A stretch of DNA of 64,000 nt from Pseudothioclava nitratireducens (GCF_029210495.1 NZ_JARGDK010000005.1:186001-250000); one strand, 5' to 3'; counted from the stretch's first letter, positions 42,924-52,435 are shown. Program-made: numbers and translations. Notes: generated by a model from the letters alone, not told the origin.

Positions 42924-43297
42924 TTTTGTACCGTCCCCGTCCGCAGGCCCCGCATAATGGAGGTGTTGATATCTATAAGTGCGTCAGCCGTCGCATCGCC
43001 ATTCAGGACTTTCCGGCTATGCGCTTGGGTGAATTCATTTAAATAGAATATCCGGGCACGAAGTTGCTCCGGAAGTTGGTTCTCAGGCGAGGCGACATCG
43101 CTCGCCAATGTCGTCCACAGACGGCGGTTCTCATAGATTGCGGCGGCCAAACTCGCAAAAGTGTGTTTTTCATGTGTGTTGGACATTTGCAGCCGACGCG
43201 TGATGCGCGCGAAAAGCTCATATTCCATACCGCGCTGCGTGCGCGTGGGTTGTCCGGGATTAGCATAGGCCGTTTTGGCCAAAGTCGAAGCGTTCAC
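42920..43297 (-). CDS. flaF: Flagellar biosynthesis regulator FlaF
   Basis: 125-aa protein of the FlaF family. It opens LAKTAYANPGQPTRTQRGME and continues YELFARITRRLQMSNT with a helical body (NRRLWTTLASDVASPENQL). FlaF promotes flagellin production or secretion, countering FlbT in Caulobacter. The start is GTG with a strong AGGAAGGA site. A CGCGGC-AAA-GCCGCG hairpin lies 34 bases upstream on the mRNA. It overlaps flbT by four bases. Confidence 0.92.
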   Translation of the reverse strand: MNASTLAKTAYANPGQPTRTQRGMEYELFARITRRLQMSNTHEKHTFASLAAAIYENRRLWTTLASDVASPENQLPEQLRARIFYLNEFTQAHSRKVLNGDATADALIDINTSIMRGLRTGTVQK

Positions 43298-43330
43298 GGG
43301 AAATCCTTCCTGTGGCTGAATGCGTCAAGC

Positions 43331-43345
43331 CGCGGCTTTGCCGCG
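43331..43345 (-). promoter_or_regulatory. AAA-loop hairpin upstream of flaF
   Basis: On the mRNA sense strand this is CGCGGC-AAA-GCCGCG, a 6-bp stem with a three-base loop. It resembles the hairpin in the flagellin leader at 44620-44634 in stem length and loop. Both lie shortly before translation starts. Confidence 0.45.
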
Positions 43346-43351
43346 AATGAA

Positions 43352-43373
43352 GGGGCGCTGTTGCCAGCGCCCC
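43352..43373 (-). terminator. Flagellin terminator
   Basis: GGGGCGCT-GGCAAC-AGCGCCCC (minus strand), an 8-bp stem just after the flagellin stop, followed by TTCATTC. The poor T-tract may allow some read-through into flaF. Confidence 0.65.
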
Positions 43374-43379
43374 ATTTTG

Positions 43380-44600
43380 TTAGCGGAACAGCGACAAGAT
43401 GTTCTGCGGCTGCTGGTTCGCAATCGACAGCGCCTGAATACCGAGCTGTTGCTGAGTCTGGAGCGCCTGGAGGCGCGCCGATGCTTCTTCCATGTCGGCA
43501 TCGACAAGGGAGCCGATCCCGGCACGCATCGAGTCAGTCAGATTAGAGATAAAATCCGATTGGGTCTGGATACGGCTTTCAGCCGAACCGAACGCAGCGG
43601 CGGCATTCGATGCTGTCTGGATCAGTGTCTCGATATTGGTGAGCGCAAGAGCCGAGTCGCCGCCAGCCCCATCATCGACATTGATCGAGCTGAGCAAACC
43701 GAGACCACCAGAGCCCGCATTCTCATACTGACCCGAGATCGAGATCGAATCGGTCCCGTTATTGGTGATGCTCAACGTACCGGCGGTACCGGAATTGTAG
43801 TCGACAGTAACATTTGCACCCGAGTTCTCGATCGCGGACTTGATCCCAACGGCCACGACATCAGCGGTCGTGGTCGAGGCTACATCTTCTGCGGTCACCG
43901 TGTAGGAAATCGAGGTGTCGCCAATCCGCATGTTGATCTTGTCACCGGCAGAGAGGTTGGTATCGACGACCACAACGGTTCCGGCATCATCCGTGCCGCC
44001 GTTCGCATCGAGCGAAAACGAGAATGCATCCGCCGTATCGGTTGTCACGCCATCGGTGCCGGTGAATACTGTTTGCGCCGCATAACCACCGATCGAGAGG
44101 TTTTGTGCCGCCACGCCGATATGCTCGGCGGTCACCGTGCCATCTGCCGAGCGGTTCAGCGAGGACAGAACGTCAACGGTTGCCGCCGAACTGCCGTCGA
44201 CAAGGTTGAGGCCGTTGAACTGCGCGGCACCAACCACTGCTTCGATCTGATCGCGCAGCGCCGAAATATCAGTTTGAATCTTCGCCTTGTCGACGTTCGA
44301 TTCCTGAGCCGCGACAATCTTGCCCTTCATCTCGGTCAGCAGGTTGGTGACCGTTTCCGACGCCTGACGCGCCACTGCGACGGTCGATTCCCCCAGCGCA
44401 AGGCTGTCCGAAATCCCCTGGAAGCCTTTGACGTCGGATTCCATGACCTTCGAGATCGCCCAGACCGCGGCATTATCCTTGGCCGAAGCGATCGATTTCC
44501 CGGTCGAAATCTGCGCCTGGGTCGAGGCCAGGCCAGAGTTGATGCCTTTGAGCGTTTGCAGAGCGACCATTGCGCTCGTATTGGTGAGAATACTCGACAT
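43380..44600 (-). CDS. fliC: Flagellin
   Basis: Filament subunit, 406 aa. The conserved N-terminal coiled region runs MSSILTNTSAMVALQTLKGI to SGKSIASAKDNAAVWAISK and the C-terminal region includes ALTNIETLIQTASNAAAAFG and ends ANQQPQNILSLFR. Between residues ~180 and 310 lies a Ser/Thr/Asp/Gly-rich variable domain that would be surface exposed. AAGGA precedes the ATG. The 5' leader holds a CGGCGC-AAA-GCGCCG hairpin and, further up, a CtrA-like box. It is secreted by the flagellar export system whose genes lie at the right end of the window. Confidence 0.96.
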   Translation of the reverse strand: MSSILTNTSAMVALQTLKGINSGLASTQAQISTGKSIASAKDNAAVWAISKVMESDVKGFQGISDSLALGESTVAVARQASETVTNLLTEMKGKIVAAQESNVDKAKIQTDISALRDQIEAVVGAAQFNGLNLVDGSSAATVDVLSSLNRSADGTVTAEHIGVAAQNLSIGGYAAQTVFTGTDGVTTDTADAFSFSLDANGGTDDAGTVVVVDTNLSAGDKINMRIGDTSISYTVTAEDVASTTTADVVAVGIKSAIENSGANVTVDYNSGTAGTLSITNNGTDSISISGQYENAGSGGLGLLSSINVDDGAGGDSALALTNIETLIQTASNAAAAFGSAESRIQTQSDFISNLTDSMRAGIGSLVDADMEEASARLQALQTQQQLGIQALSIANQQPQNILSLFR

Positions 44601-44619
44601 GTCAGATCCTTGTTTGTGT

Positions 44620-44634
44620 CGGCGCTTTGCGCCG
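44620..44634 (-). promoter_or_regulatory. AAA-loop hairpin in the flagellin mRNA leader
   Basis: CGGCGC-AAA-GCGCCG (mRNA sense), a perfect 6-bp stem located 20 bases before the flagellin ATG and next to the ribosome-binding site. Its position fits a translational control site, and FlbT is encoded nearby. Confidence 0.5.
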
Positions 44635-44740
44635 GGTTTCAGGAGCCACCGTTACGGCGGCGCTTTTGGCGTTCTGACCGATGCGGGTTCCGAGTCCGCG
44701 CCATCCTGCTGGATGCGCTCACACCCTTGCATTGAAAGAG

Positions 44741-44755
44741 CTAATAGAACGCTAA
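44741..44755. promoter_or_regulatory. CtrA-like box upstream of flagellin
   Basis: CTAA-N7-CTAA (TTAG-N7-TTAG on the flagellin strand) matches the spacing of the CtrA consensus TTAA-N7-TTAA with one mismatch per half. It lies about 145 bases upstream of the flagellin ATG and next to the terminator of the preceding gene. Confidence 0.35.
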
Positions 44756-44775
44756 GGCCGGCGTTGAAGCCGGCC
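44756..44775 (-). terminator. Hairpin terminator of the FlgN-like gene
   Basis: GGCCGGC-TTCAAC-GCCGGCC on the minus strand, a 7-bp stem about 30 bases past the stop at 44804. The following TTAGCGTTCTATT is only moderately T-rich. Confidence 0.55.
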
Positions 44776-44803
44776 AATTTTCGCTACAATTTTCGAGACT
44801 TGG

Positions 44804-45145
44804 TTACGCACGCTTCTCCACAGTGCTCGAACCGGGACCGATCCCACGCGATCGTCCGCGCGTATCGTAGCTGTTGAATCCCGATTGCGCCTTTAGGATG
44901 AGGTTCAGCCTTTGTTGGGCTGATCGGACACCTTTCAGCGCCGCGTCCAGAAGCTGCAAATTCTCGCTCGCGGCGCGTTTGGCGTAGCGCAGGCGCTCCG
45001 GCTTGGCCCCGGCGATACTTTCGAGCAAGGCCGATTTCCGGGTCGCAAACCCTTCGATCTCCGAAAAATCCCCGGCAAGAATCGCCTCACGCTCCAGCCG
45101 CATCAAGTCAATCAGCGCACTCACCGCCACATCCGGATTAGTCAT
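44804..45145 (-). CDS. FlgN-like flagellar chaperone (113 aa)
   Basis: Short, almost wholly helical protein: LIDLMRLEREAILAGDFSEI near the N-terminus and ENLQLLDAALKGVRSAQQRL later. Length, helix pattern and position next to rod and flagellin genes suit the FlgN family of export chaperones for hook-associated proteins, but sequence conservation is low. The ATG at 45145 overlaps the end of the rod-binding protein gene by 8 bases. It is the last gene before the flagellin gene and is followed by a hairpin. Confidence 0.7.
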   Translation of the reverse strand: MTNPDVAVSALIDLMRLEREAILAGDFSEIEGFATRKSALLESIAGAKPERLRYAKRAASENLQLLDAALKGVRSAQQRLNLILKAQSGFNSYDTRGRSRGIGPGSSTVEKRA

Positions 45146-45434
45146 CGCCGCGCCCCTTGACCATGGCCTGGAAAATCGTCTCCGCCAGACCGATTCCGCC
45201 AGACCGCGCCAATTCACCCGCGTGTTCCTGACGAAGGAAAGAGGCGAATTGCTCCTCACCGACACCGCCCCCGAATGCGCTGCGCGCCTCTCCGAAACCA
45301 GCATGTTTGAGCATCTCTGCCAGAAATGTCGCTTCAAGCTCGACCGCGGTTTCCCGCATCGCATCCTCCGGCCCGCGTCTGGATGCGACGATCGATGTCT
45401 GGGGCGGCGCAATGCCATGAGACGTCATTGTCAT
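45138..45434 (-). CDS. Rod-binding protein (FlgJ N-terminal type, 98 aa)
   Basis: A single rod-binding domain: ETAVELEATFLAEMLKHAGF near residue 28 and GEEQFASFLRQEHAGELARS near residue 58, then GGIGLAETIFQAMV. It corresponds to the N-terminal half of FlgJ without the muramidase domain, as in most alphaproteobacteria, where rod assembly relies on a separate lytic enzyme. It overlaps the FlgN-like gene, and it is divergent from fliK across 110 bases containing a CtrA-like box. Confidence 0.86.
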   Translation of the reverse strand: MTMTSHGIAPPQTSIVASRRGPEDAMRETAVELEATFLAEMLKHAGFGEARSAFGGGVGEEQFASFLRQEHAGELARSGGIGLAETIFQAMVKGRGDD

Positions 45435-45482
45435 CTTGATCTCTCGAATTGGCGCGATTTTTTCGACTATGGGCAGAAACCG

Positions 45483-45497
45483 GTAAAGAAGCGGTAA
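45483..45497. promoter_or_regulatory. Degenerate CtrA-like box between the rod-binding gene and fliK
   Basis: GTAA-N7-GTAA, six of eight matches to TTAA-N7-TTAA with correct spacing, in the divergent flagellar promoter region. Weak on its own; its interest lies in similar boxes before two other flagellar units in the window. Confidence 0.25.
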
Positions 45498-45544
45498 CCT
45501 CCATCTGAGATTTTGAGCGAGTCTCGGACAGAAAGTCGTGAATC

Positions 45545-47503
45545 ATGTCGTTGCCCCCGTTGCTCGATCTCAATCGCTCTGCACATCCCGGCCCCGTCGC
45601 TGCGGAGGCGTCTCTGGTGCCCTCGTCAAGCGCGTTTGAGAGCGATGTCTTCAAGCTTGCGTTCGAAGGTGCGGACCCGATCTCCAGCATCCCGCGAAAG
45701 ACCCCGGGTCTGGGGTGCGGCGGATCACAAGCAGGCTTGTCATGGTCCATCGCTTTGCCGATGCTGGCTGAGTCCGATGTATCGCAGACGGCGCCCAACC
45801 ACGGTCTGGCAACGCTCAAGGAGTTGAACGCGGAAACAGCTGTTGTGCAATCCCAGCGCCCGGTCCCGGAAGAATCGGACCCGATAGCGGGTCACGCCGC
45901 CGCCATCGAAGCCGTCGAGACCGGCACTGTCCCCCCGACGCCACAGCTCCTTCCCTTTGCGGCGCCGTCGCTGCCCGTCCCGGTTCCGCCAGCGCTTTCT
46001 AACGGCGCAGATCCAATCAATGCGGCAGCGCCTCCGGCGGCGGAAGGTCCAATTCCTCCCGTCGACCCCCTGCAAGATACCCTGCCGTTAACTGCGTCAA
46101 CTGACATCCTGCCGGAGCCCCGCGCGGAGCGCGTTTCCACCGCTCTTGGAGCCCGCGTCGCGACAACGGATAGCGCCGTGTCCCCCGCTGCGGCCACTCC
46201 ACCTCTTGGGCGGAGCGAGGCTACGGCGCCACTTGAGGCATCGACACCAAACACCACACCTGATCCTCCAAGGATGTATCCCATCACTGAGGGAGACAAA
46301 GGCATGGCGAGCACCGACATGGTCGCGCCACGCCAACACAACGGCCCCGATCTTCGACCAATTCCGGTCCAGCACGAGGGGTCCAAAACAGTCGGCGCCG
46401 CTCTTGGTGTCGCGCAGAATGCTCAGCCGGTGGGCCCACCGACGCCGCCAGCAGGCAGCCGCGAACAACCCGCCGACGCCAAGCCCCCGCAGGAGCCGAG
46501 CTTTGTGCAGGCAACGCCATCATTCAAGACACTCTCCGAAGGCTCTGCTGCGGCCTATGACGCCTCAATTCGCCCACCGGCAATGGCGCCCGGTTCCGAT
46601 ATCCATGAAAGCGACGTCGCGACGGCTGCGGCGGCGACGCAATCACACGAAGCACACCGGACCCAAAAAGATGGGCGGGGGGAGGCGCCGACCGATGCTT
46701 TGGCCCCCGGCACACCAATGCAGACCACCAAAGAGTCAGGTCCGGCAATGAGCGTCACATATGCCGCCGGGGCTCCGCAGTCTGCGCTAACGGCAAGCCA
46801 GGTGTCAGCCTCGGATCATGTTACTGAAACAGCGAAGGCCGTCGGCCCCGATCCAGAGCGTTTTGACCGCAGCGATATAAACTTCAACACTGCTCGATCG
46901 CCGCATGAGACGCGCACTATCGCCCCCGAAGGTGGCCAGAGCAGCGCCACTGTCTTGCAACTCGAGCCCGAGGCCGCAAGCCTTCGGGCCGATGCGCCGG
47001 ACCCTGTTGCAACAGACCCGCTGATCCCAGAGATTCGCACCGTGCGCGAGAGCGCTGGGCCGACGGCAACGGGATCGGCCAACGGCCTGTCTACTGCGGC
47101 AGCCGCAAGCGCGATTTCGAGTCAGATCGCCCAAGCGGTCACGCAAACCCGCGACGGCTTTGTTGAAGTGGCCCTATCCCCCGAAGAACTCGGCAAGGTG
47201 CGGATGACACTGCAAAGCCACGAGGCCGGAATCGCGGTGGCGGTGCAGGCGGAACGGCCCGAGACGCTCGATCTGATGCGGCGACATATCGAGTTGCTGG
47301 AGCGAGACTTCCGGGATCTGGGTTATGCGACCATCTCGTTCAGCTTCTCGAGCGACCAGCGGAACGGGGCCGATCGCACACCCACCACGCCCGAGCAAGG
47401 TGGTGCGGAACCGGCCCCTCGGACCGACACCCTTGATACGGTGCCCCTGAGCACCCCGGCGCCGCGCGATCTGATTCCCGGCGGCCTTGATCTCAGATTG
47501 TGA
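45545..47503 (+). CDS. fliK: Flagellar hook-length control protein FliK
   Basis: 652 aa, Pro/Ala/Thr-rich and low in order for the first ~510 residues, as expected for the molecular-ruler part of FliK. The C-terminal ~110 residues form the conserved Flg_hook domain: FVEVALSPEELGKVRMTLQS, then IAVAVQAERPETLDLMRRHI and LERDFRDLGY. It measures hook length and switches the export gate from hook to filament substrates. flgD follows 12 bases later on the same strand. No strong Shine-Dalgarno sequence is seen before ATG 45545. Confidence 0.88.
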   Translation: MSLPPLLDLNRSAHPGPVAAEASLVPSSSAFESDVFKLAFEGADPISSIPRKTPGLGCGGSQAGLSWSIALPMLAESDVSQTAPNHGLATLKELNAETAVVQSQRPVPEESDPIAGHAAAIEAVETGTVPPTPQLLPFAAPSLPVPVPPALSNGADPINAAAPPAAEGPIPPVDPLQDTLPLTASTDILPEPRAERVSTALGARVATTDSAVSPAAATPPLGRSEATAPLEASTPNTTPDPPRMYPITEGDKGMASTDMVAPRQHNGPDLRPIPVQHEGSKTVGAALGVAQNAQPVGPPTPPAGSREQPADAKPPQEPSFVQATPSFKTLSEGSAAAYDASIRPPAMAPGSDIHESDVATAAAATQSHEAHRTQKDGRGEAPTDALAPGTPMQTTKESGPAMSVTYAAGAPQSALTASQVSASDHVTETAKAVGPDPERFDRSDINFNTARSPHETRTIAPEGGQSSATVLQLEPEAASLRADAPDPVATDPLIPEIRTVRESAGPTATGSANGLSTAAAASAISSQIAQAVTQTRDGFVEVALSPEELGKVRMTLQSHEAGIAVAVQAERPETLDLMRRHIELLERDFRDLGYATISFSFSSDQRNGADRTPTTPEQGGAEPAPRTDTLDTVPLSTPAPRDLIPGGLDLRL

Positions 47504-47515
47504 GGAGACCCTCGA

Positions 47516-48181
47516 ATGACAACCGTCACTTCCGCGACGACCCCGACCCAAAACACCGCGACCTCTTCGGCTGCAAGCAATAACGGGATGCTCAGTTCCG
47601 ATTTTCAAACCTTCCTGACGATGCTCACCGTGCAAATGCAGAATCAGGACCCTTTGAACCCGATTGAAAGCTCGGATTATGCCGTTCAGCTTGCGACCTT
47701 TTCGGGGGTGGAACAGCAGGTGCAAACCAATACCCTTCTGCAATCGCTTGCCTCGCAAATGGGGGTGATGGGCATGTCGCAACTCGCAGGGTGGGTCGGG
47801 ATGGAGGCGCGCGCCGCGGCACCCGCCTACTTTGATGGCGATCCGGTGACCTTGGCCCCCAACCCCATTCTCGGTGCCGATCAGGTCATTCTTGTCGCAC
47901 ATGACGAAGCCGGAAACGAAGTCCTGCGCCAACCGATTGAGGTGAGTTCCGAGCAAATTCAATGGGATGGAACCAATCAGAACGGCACGCTGCTTCCCCA
48001 TGGCCTCTACACGTTCGAGCTGGAAAACTACAATAGCGGGTCCTTGCTCGAAACCGTGGATGTCGAGGTATACGGCCATATCGTCGAGGCGCAGGGCACC
48101 TCTGCGGGCACCGTGCTTGTGCTGGGCGGCGGCGTCACGATCGGCACCGGCGATGTGACTGCGCTGCGCGAAGGGGATTGA
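47516..48181 (+). CDS. flgD: Flagellar hook capping protein FlgD
   Basis: Hook scaffold cap, 221 aa. The N-terminal export and capping region has SSDFQTFLTMLTVQMQNQDP and IESSDYAVQLATFSGVEQQ, diagnostic for FlgD. The C-terminal part contains the FlgD Ig-like and Tudor-like fold (IQWDGTNQNGTLLPHGLYTF). TGAGGAG near the fliK stop serves as ribosome-binding site. Its stop abuts the stop of the convergent ubiB without a gap. Confidence 0.95.
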   Translation: MTTVTSATTPTQNTATSSAASNNGMLSSDFQTFLTMLTVQMQNQDPLNPIESSDYAVQLATFSGVEQQVQTNTLLQSLASQMGVMGMSQLAGWVGMEARAAAPAYFDGDPVTLAPNPILGADQVILVAHDEAGNEVLRQPIEVSSEQIQWDGTNQNGTLLPHGLYTFELENYNSGSLLETVDVEVYGHIVEAQGTSAGTVLVLGGGVTIGTGDVTALREGD

Positions 48182-49711
48182 TCAGAGCAGCAGACCGACA
48201 ACCAAACCACTTGCCCCGATGACGAGCGCGCCGAGGATCATCGGGAACGTCACCGCACGCCGCTGCTCCTCTGTTTCCTCGTCGTTTTGCGCCTGCCCCT
48301 CGAGTGCGGATTTCACGAGCTGTGGAAGGCGTGGGCCGAAATGGCTCAGCACCATAAGCGTGCGCCCCAGATCACGGATCGCGGCCTTCGGGCCGAGGTT
48401 CTCACGGATGTATTTCTCGACGACGGGCTTGGCGACATCCCAAATATTCATCGACGGGTTGAGCGACCGCGCCACCCCTTCGACCACGACCATGGTCCGT
48501 TGCAGCAAGATCAGCTCGGTCCGGGTTTCCATCCCGAAGCGTTCCGTCACTTCGAATAGATAGGACAGCAGCCGCGCCATAGAGATCTGGCTCGCATCCA
48601 TGCCAAAAATCGGCTCACCCACCGCACGCAAGGCGAGTGCGAATTCGTTCACATCCCGGTCTGCCGGAACGTAGCCCGCCTCGAAATGGACCTCGGCGAC
48701 GCGGCGATAATCGCGGCGGATAAAGCCCATCAGAATCTCGGCATAGACACGACGGGTATATTCGTCGATCTGCCCCATGATCCCAAAGTCATAAGCGATG
48801 ATGTCGCCATTCTCGGCAACCTTGAGATTGCCCTGATGCATATCGGCATGGAAGTAACCGTCGCGCAGAGCATGGTTCAGGAAGAGTTGCAGAACGCGTT
48901 CCGACAAGGCGACGAGATCATGCCCGGCAGCCCGAAGCGTTTCCGGCTCACCAAGCGGGAGACCCTCCGCCCAGCCAAGCGTCATCACCCGGCGACCGGA
49001 ATACTGCCAGATGGGCAGCGGCACGGTGAACCCAGCGTCATCCTTGGTATTTGCGTCGAATTGCGAAGCGGCGGAGGCTTCAAGCCGAAGGTCGAGCTCT
49101 CCCATCACAACGCCTTCGAAATGCCGGACCACATCGCTGGGGCGCAAGCGGCGCGATGCAGGCGAAAGCGTCTCGATCATGCTGGCCGCGAAGTGAAACG
49201 CGTCGAGGTCCTTGCGGAACGCTTTCTCGATGCCCGGTCGCAGCACTTTCACCGCGACACGCTCCCCAGTCGAGACCAACCGCGCCGAGTGCACCTGCGC
49301 GATCGACGCGGCGGCAACCGGTTCGGAGAAGCTGCTGTAGATCGAGTCCAGCGGCGCGCCAAGTTCGGTTTCGACGCTCTGCCTGGCAAGCGCCATCGAG
49401 AACGGCGGCAACTTGTCCTGAAGCACGCGCAGCTGATCGGCCAGCTCGACCCCCACCACATCGGGTCGGGTCGAGAGCACTTGGCCAAACTTGATATAGG
49501 CCGGGCCGAGCGCGGTGATCGCGCGGGTCACCGGCGGCAGGTTCGGGTCACCCTTGTAGCCGAGCCATTTGAACGGCCAGCCCATGATGCGCGCGACCGC
49601 GCGCAACCGCGGCGGCACATCCATCGCCTCAAGCGCGACCTTCATCGCGCCGGTCCGCTCAAAGGTTGCCCCGGTGCGGATCAGCCGCCAGATATTGTGA
49701 GGTCCGCGCAT
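48182..49711 (-). CDS. ubiB: Ubiquinone biosynthesis protein UbiB
   Basis: Atypical ABC1/ADCK kinase-like ATPase required for coenzyme Q synthesis, membrane-bound. It shows the family KxGQ motif in [16 protein letters not shown] near residue 90, [10 protein letters not shown] (ATP-binding Lys), [13 protein letters not shown] (catalytic loop) and [10 protein letters not shown]-terminal membrane segment ([19 protein letters not shown]) anchors it. At 509 aa from ATG 49711. It follows ubiE by one base, so the two form an operon. Confidence 0.95.
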   Translation of the reverse strand: MRGPHNIWRLIRTGATFERTGAMKVALEAMDVPPRLRAVARIMGWPFKWLGYKGDPNLPPVTRAITALGPAYIKFGQVLSTRPDVVGVELADQLRVLQDKLPPFSMALARQSVETELGAPLDSIYSSFSEPVAAASIAQVHSARLVSTGERVAVKVLRPGIEKAFRKDLDAFHFAASMIETLSPASRRLRPSDVVRHFEGVVMGELDLRLEASAASQFDANTKDDAGFTVPLPIWQYSGRRVMTLGWAEGLPLGEPETLRAAGHDLVALSERVLQLFLNHALRDGYFHADMHQGNLKVAENGDIIAYDFGIMGQIDEYTRRVYAEILMGFIRRDYRRVAEVHFEAGYVPADRDVNEFALALRAVGEPIFGMDASQISMARLLSYLFEVTERFGMETRTELILLQRTMVVVEGVARSLNPSMNIWDVAKPVVEKYIRENLGPKAAIRDLGRTLMVLSHFGPRLPQLVKSALEGQAQNDEETEEQRRAVTFPMILGALVIGASGLVVGLLL

Positions 49712-49712
49712 C

Positions 49713-50465
49713 TCAGATTTTCCAGCCCGAATGCAGCGCCGCAATCCCCATCGAGAGGTTGCGATATTTAACGTTCTCGAAGCCCGCCTCGCGGATCATC
49801 GAGGCAAAGATTTCCTGATTGGGGAACTTGCGGATCGACTCGACCAGATACTGATAGCTGTCGCGGTCATTTGCGACGATCTGGCCCATCACCGGAATCA
49901 CGTTGAACGAATAGGCGTCATAGACCGCCTGCATCATATCGTTCGGGATCTGGCTGAATTCGAGCACCATCAGGCGACCGCCCGGACGCAGCACGCGATA
50001 AGCCTCGGAGAGCGCGTCGGGGATGCGCGTCACGTTCCGGATACCGAACGAGATCGTATAGACGTCGAAGGTGTTGTCCGCGAAGGGCAGGGCCATCGCA
50101 TCGCCCACCACCCAGTCGAGGCGATCGGCCATATCCTCGGCCTCGGCGCGCTTGCGTCCCTCGACCAACATCGATTCCGTCATATCGCAGACGGTCGCAT
50201 GCGCACCGGGCGCACGACCCAGGAAGCGGAAGGACACATCCCCCGTGCCGCCCGCCACGTCGAGCAGTTTCTGACCCGGGCGCGGCGCGAGCCAATCCAT
50301 CATCGCATCCTTCCAGACGCGGTGAATGCCCATGCTCATCAGGTCGTTCATGATGTCGTATTTCGACGCCACCCGCGAGAAGACGCCATGCACCATGCCC
50401 GCCTTTTCATCCTCGGCGACCGTCTTGAAGCCGAAATGGGTCGTCTTGTTGTGATCTGCACTCAT
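49713..50465 (-). CDS. ubiE: Ubiquinone/menaquinone biosynthesis C-methyltransferase UbiE
   Basis: SAM-dependent methyltransferase of coenzyme Q synthesis, 250 aa. [20 protein letters not shown] at the N-terminus is a UbiE signature; [16 protein letters not shown] near residue 68 binds [23 protein letters not shown] and [17 protein letters not shown] follow. ATG 50465 fits family length; a longer open frame overlaps the fpg promoter region. It is divergent from fpg (84 bases between starts) and immediately upstream of ubiB. Confidence 0.96.
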   Translation of the reverse strand: MSADHNKTTHFGFKTVAEDEKAGMVHGVFSRVASKYDIMNDLMSMGIHRVWKDAMMDWLAPRPGQKLLDVAGGTGDVSFRFLGRAPGAHATVCDMTESMLVEGRKRAEAEDMADRLDWVVGDAMALPFADNTFDVYTISFGIRNVTRIPDALSEAYRVLRPGGRLMVLEFSQIPNDMMQAVYDAYSFNVIPVMGQIVANDRDSYQYLVESIRKFPNQEIFASMIREAGFENVKYRNLSMGIAALHSGWKI

Positions 50466-50549
50466 CTGTGTCACGGGGCCTTGCCGATCCGGAAATGTCA
50501 CCCTTCTTATAGGGGGCTGAGCCGCCAAGACAATGCGACAGGAGAGATG

Positions 50550-51395
50550 ATGCCCGAATTGCCCGAGGTCGAGACCGTGCGCCGGGGGCTATTGCCCGCG
50601 ATGGAGGGTGCGCGGATCGAGCAGGCGGTGCTGAATCGTCCCGATCTGCGGTGGCCGCTGCCCGAACGGATGGCCGAACGGCTGGAGGGGGCGACGGTCG
50701 AGCGGCTGCGGCGGCGCTCGAAATATATCCTCGCCGATCTCGACACGGGCGAAAGCCTCTTGATCCATCTGGGCATGTCTGGGCGGATGCTGGTTTCCGG
50801 GGTTATGCTTGGGGGGTTTCACCTCGATCACCCCGCCCCGCAAAAGCACGATCATGTGGTCCTGCATATGAGTGGCGGGGGGCGTGTGACCTTCAATGAC
50901 GCGCGGCGTTTTGGGGCGATGGATCTGGTGCGCACGGACCGAGAAGCCGCGCATTGGCTTCTCGCGGGGCTTGGCCCAGAGCCCTTGGGCAACATGTTCG
51001 ACGAATCCTATCTCATCGAGAAGCTGCGCGGGCGCGCCACACCGATCAAGGCAGCGCTTCTGGATCAGCGGATCATCGCGGGGCTGGGCAATATCTACGT
51101 CTCCGAGGTGCTGTTTCGCGCCGGGATCGACCCGCGCCGTCAAGCAGGCCGCATCTCCGCCAAGCGGGTCGCGGCGCTGGTGCCCGTCATCCGCACCGTT
51201 CTTCTCGAGGCGATCGAGGCCGGTGGTTCAAGCCTGCGCGACCACCGTCAAGCGGATGGCGAGCTTGGCTATTTTCAGCACGCTTTCCGGGTTTACGACC
51301 GCGAAGACGAGCCTTGCGTGACCTGCGGCACAGCGATCCGCCGGATCGTCCAATCGGGCCGCTCAAGCTTTTTCTGTCCATCTTGCCAGAAGTAG
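50550..51395 (+). CDS. mutM: Formamidopyrimidine-DNA glycosylase
   Basis: Removes 8-oxoguanine and ring-opened purines and nicks the abasic site. After Met removal the catalytic Pro2-Glu3 start [13 protein letters not shown] is exact. The helix-two-turn-helix has [20 protein letters not shown] near residue 170, and the C-terminal zinc finger is [10 protein letters not shown]...FFCPSC. At 281 aa. GGAGAG lies before tandem ATG codons; the second (50550) puts Pro at position 2 and was chosen. The frame runs far upstream antisense to ubiE without meaning. Confidence 0.96.
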   Translation: MPELPEVETVRRGLLPAMEGARIEQAVLNRPDLRWPLPERMAERLEGATVERLRRRSKYILADLDTGESLLIHLGMSGRMLVSGVMLGGFHLDHPAPQKHDHVVLHMSGGGRVTFNDARRFGAMDLVRTDREAAHWLLAGLGPEPLGNMFDESYLIEKLRGRATPIKAALLDQRIIAGLGNIYVSEVLFRAGIDPRRQAGRISAKRVAALVPVIRTVLLEAIEAGGSSLRDHRQADGELGYFQHAFRVYDREDEPCVTCGTAIRRIVQSGRSSFFCPSCQK

Positions 51396-51481
51396 ACGCG
51401 GCGTTTCGCTCCGACAGATGACTTGATAATCGCGTCCGTCCTGTTAGGAGTCGCCTTCGACAAAAGGAAAGGCAAAGCCAC

Positions 51482-52258
51482 ATGGCCTACCAGACCCTGA
51501 TCGTAGAGATCGAAGACTACGTTGCCCTGATCCGCCTCAACCGCCCCGACGCCCTGAACGCGCTGAATTCGCAGCTACTCGGCGAGTTGGGCGACGCGCT
51601 GAAAGCGGCGGATGAAAACGAAAAGGTTCGCTGCATCGTCATCACCGGCTCCGAAAAAGCCTTCGCCGCAGGTGCCGATATCAAGGAAATGTCGGAGAAA
51701 ACCTTCGTCGAGATGTTCTGGTCCGATTTCTTCGGCCAAGAGCAGGACGCGATCACCCGCACCCGCAAGCCGGTCATCGCGGCCGTAGCGGGCTATGCGC
51801 TGGGCGGCGGCTGCGAACTGGCGATGATGTGCGACTTCATCATCTGCGCCGACAACGCGAAATTCGGTCAGCCCGAGATCAACCTCGGCGTGGTTGCCGG
51901 GATCGGCGGCACGCAGCGCCTCACCCGGTTCGTCGGCAAGTCGAAGTCGATGGATATGCACCTGACCGGCCGTTTCATGGACGCTGCCGAAGCCGAACGT
52001 TCGGGCCTGGTGAGCCGCGTCGTTCCGGTCGCCAAGCTGATCCCCGAGGCGACTGCCGCCGCGCGTAAGATCGCCGAAAAATCCTCGTTGACCGCGATGG
52101 TCGTCAAAGAGGCGGTAAACCGCTCTTACGAGACGACGCTGCGCGAGGGCATCCTGTTCGAGCGCCGCATCTTCCACGCGCTGTTCTCGACCGAGGATCA
52201 GAAAGAGGGCATGTCGGCCTTCCTCGAAAAGCGCGAGCCGCAGTTCCGCGACAAATAA
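51482..52258 (+). CDS. Enoyl-CoA hydratase
   Basis: Crotonase-fold enzyme, 258 aa, hydrating trans-2-enoyl-CoA in fatty acid or amino acid breakdown. [12 protein letters not shown] near residue 62 is the CoA-binding and oxyanion loop, [15 protein letters not shown] near residue 103 carries one catalytic Glu, and [20 protein letters not shown] near residue 131 the second. AAAGGAAAGG precedes the ATG. Its place before rpsT and dnaA is a conserved gene order in Rhodobacterales. The physiological substrate is probably short-chain acyl-CoA. Confidence 0.93.
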   Translation: MAYQTLIVEIEDYVALIRLNRPDALNALNSQLLGELGDALKAADENEKVRCIVITGSEKAFAAGADIKEMSEKTFVEMFWSDFFGQEQDAITRTRKPVIAAVAGYALGGGCELAMMCDFIICADNAKFGQPEINLGVVAGIGGTQRLTRFVGKSKSMDMHLTGRFMDAAEAERSGLVSRVVPVAKLIPEATAAARKIAEKSSLTAMVVKEAVNRSYETTLREGILFERRIFHALFSTEDQKEGMSAFLEKREPQFRDK

Positions 52259-52278
52259 CCCGCAAAAGCACGGGGCAC

Positions 52279-52316
52279 AGGGCGAAAGGGCCTTTTCAAA
52301 CAGGCGCTTTTGCCCT
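52279..52316 (+). terminator. Weak hairpin after the enoyl-CoA hydratase gene
   Basis: AGGGCGAAAG pairs with CTTTTGCCCT (one G-U pair), with an 18-base loop and only TAAGG after it. A possible inefficient terminator before the rpsT promoter. Confidence 0.35.
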
Positions 52317-52435
52317 AAGGACCCCCGATACATGCGCGTGGAGCCCGCTCAGGCTAGAATCATCCGGTTCTTTGGGACGTCCGGGTTCTGTTGCGCTTTC
52401 GAATTTTGACAGACCCGGAAAGTGGGAAACAGACC

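Noticed and set aside
43380-44600. A 471-codon plus-strand frame across flagellin as a possible coding gene
   Set aside because: It is antisense to flagellin, whose conserved termini are clear, and its translation is Arg/Gly-rich noise.
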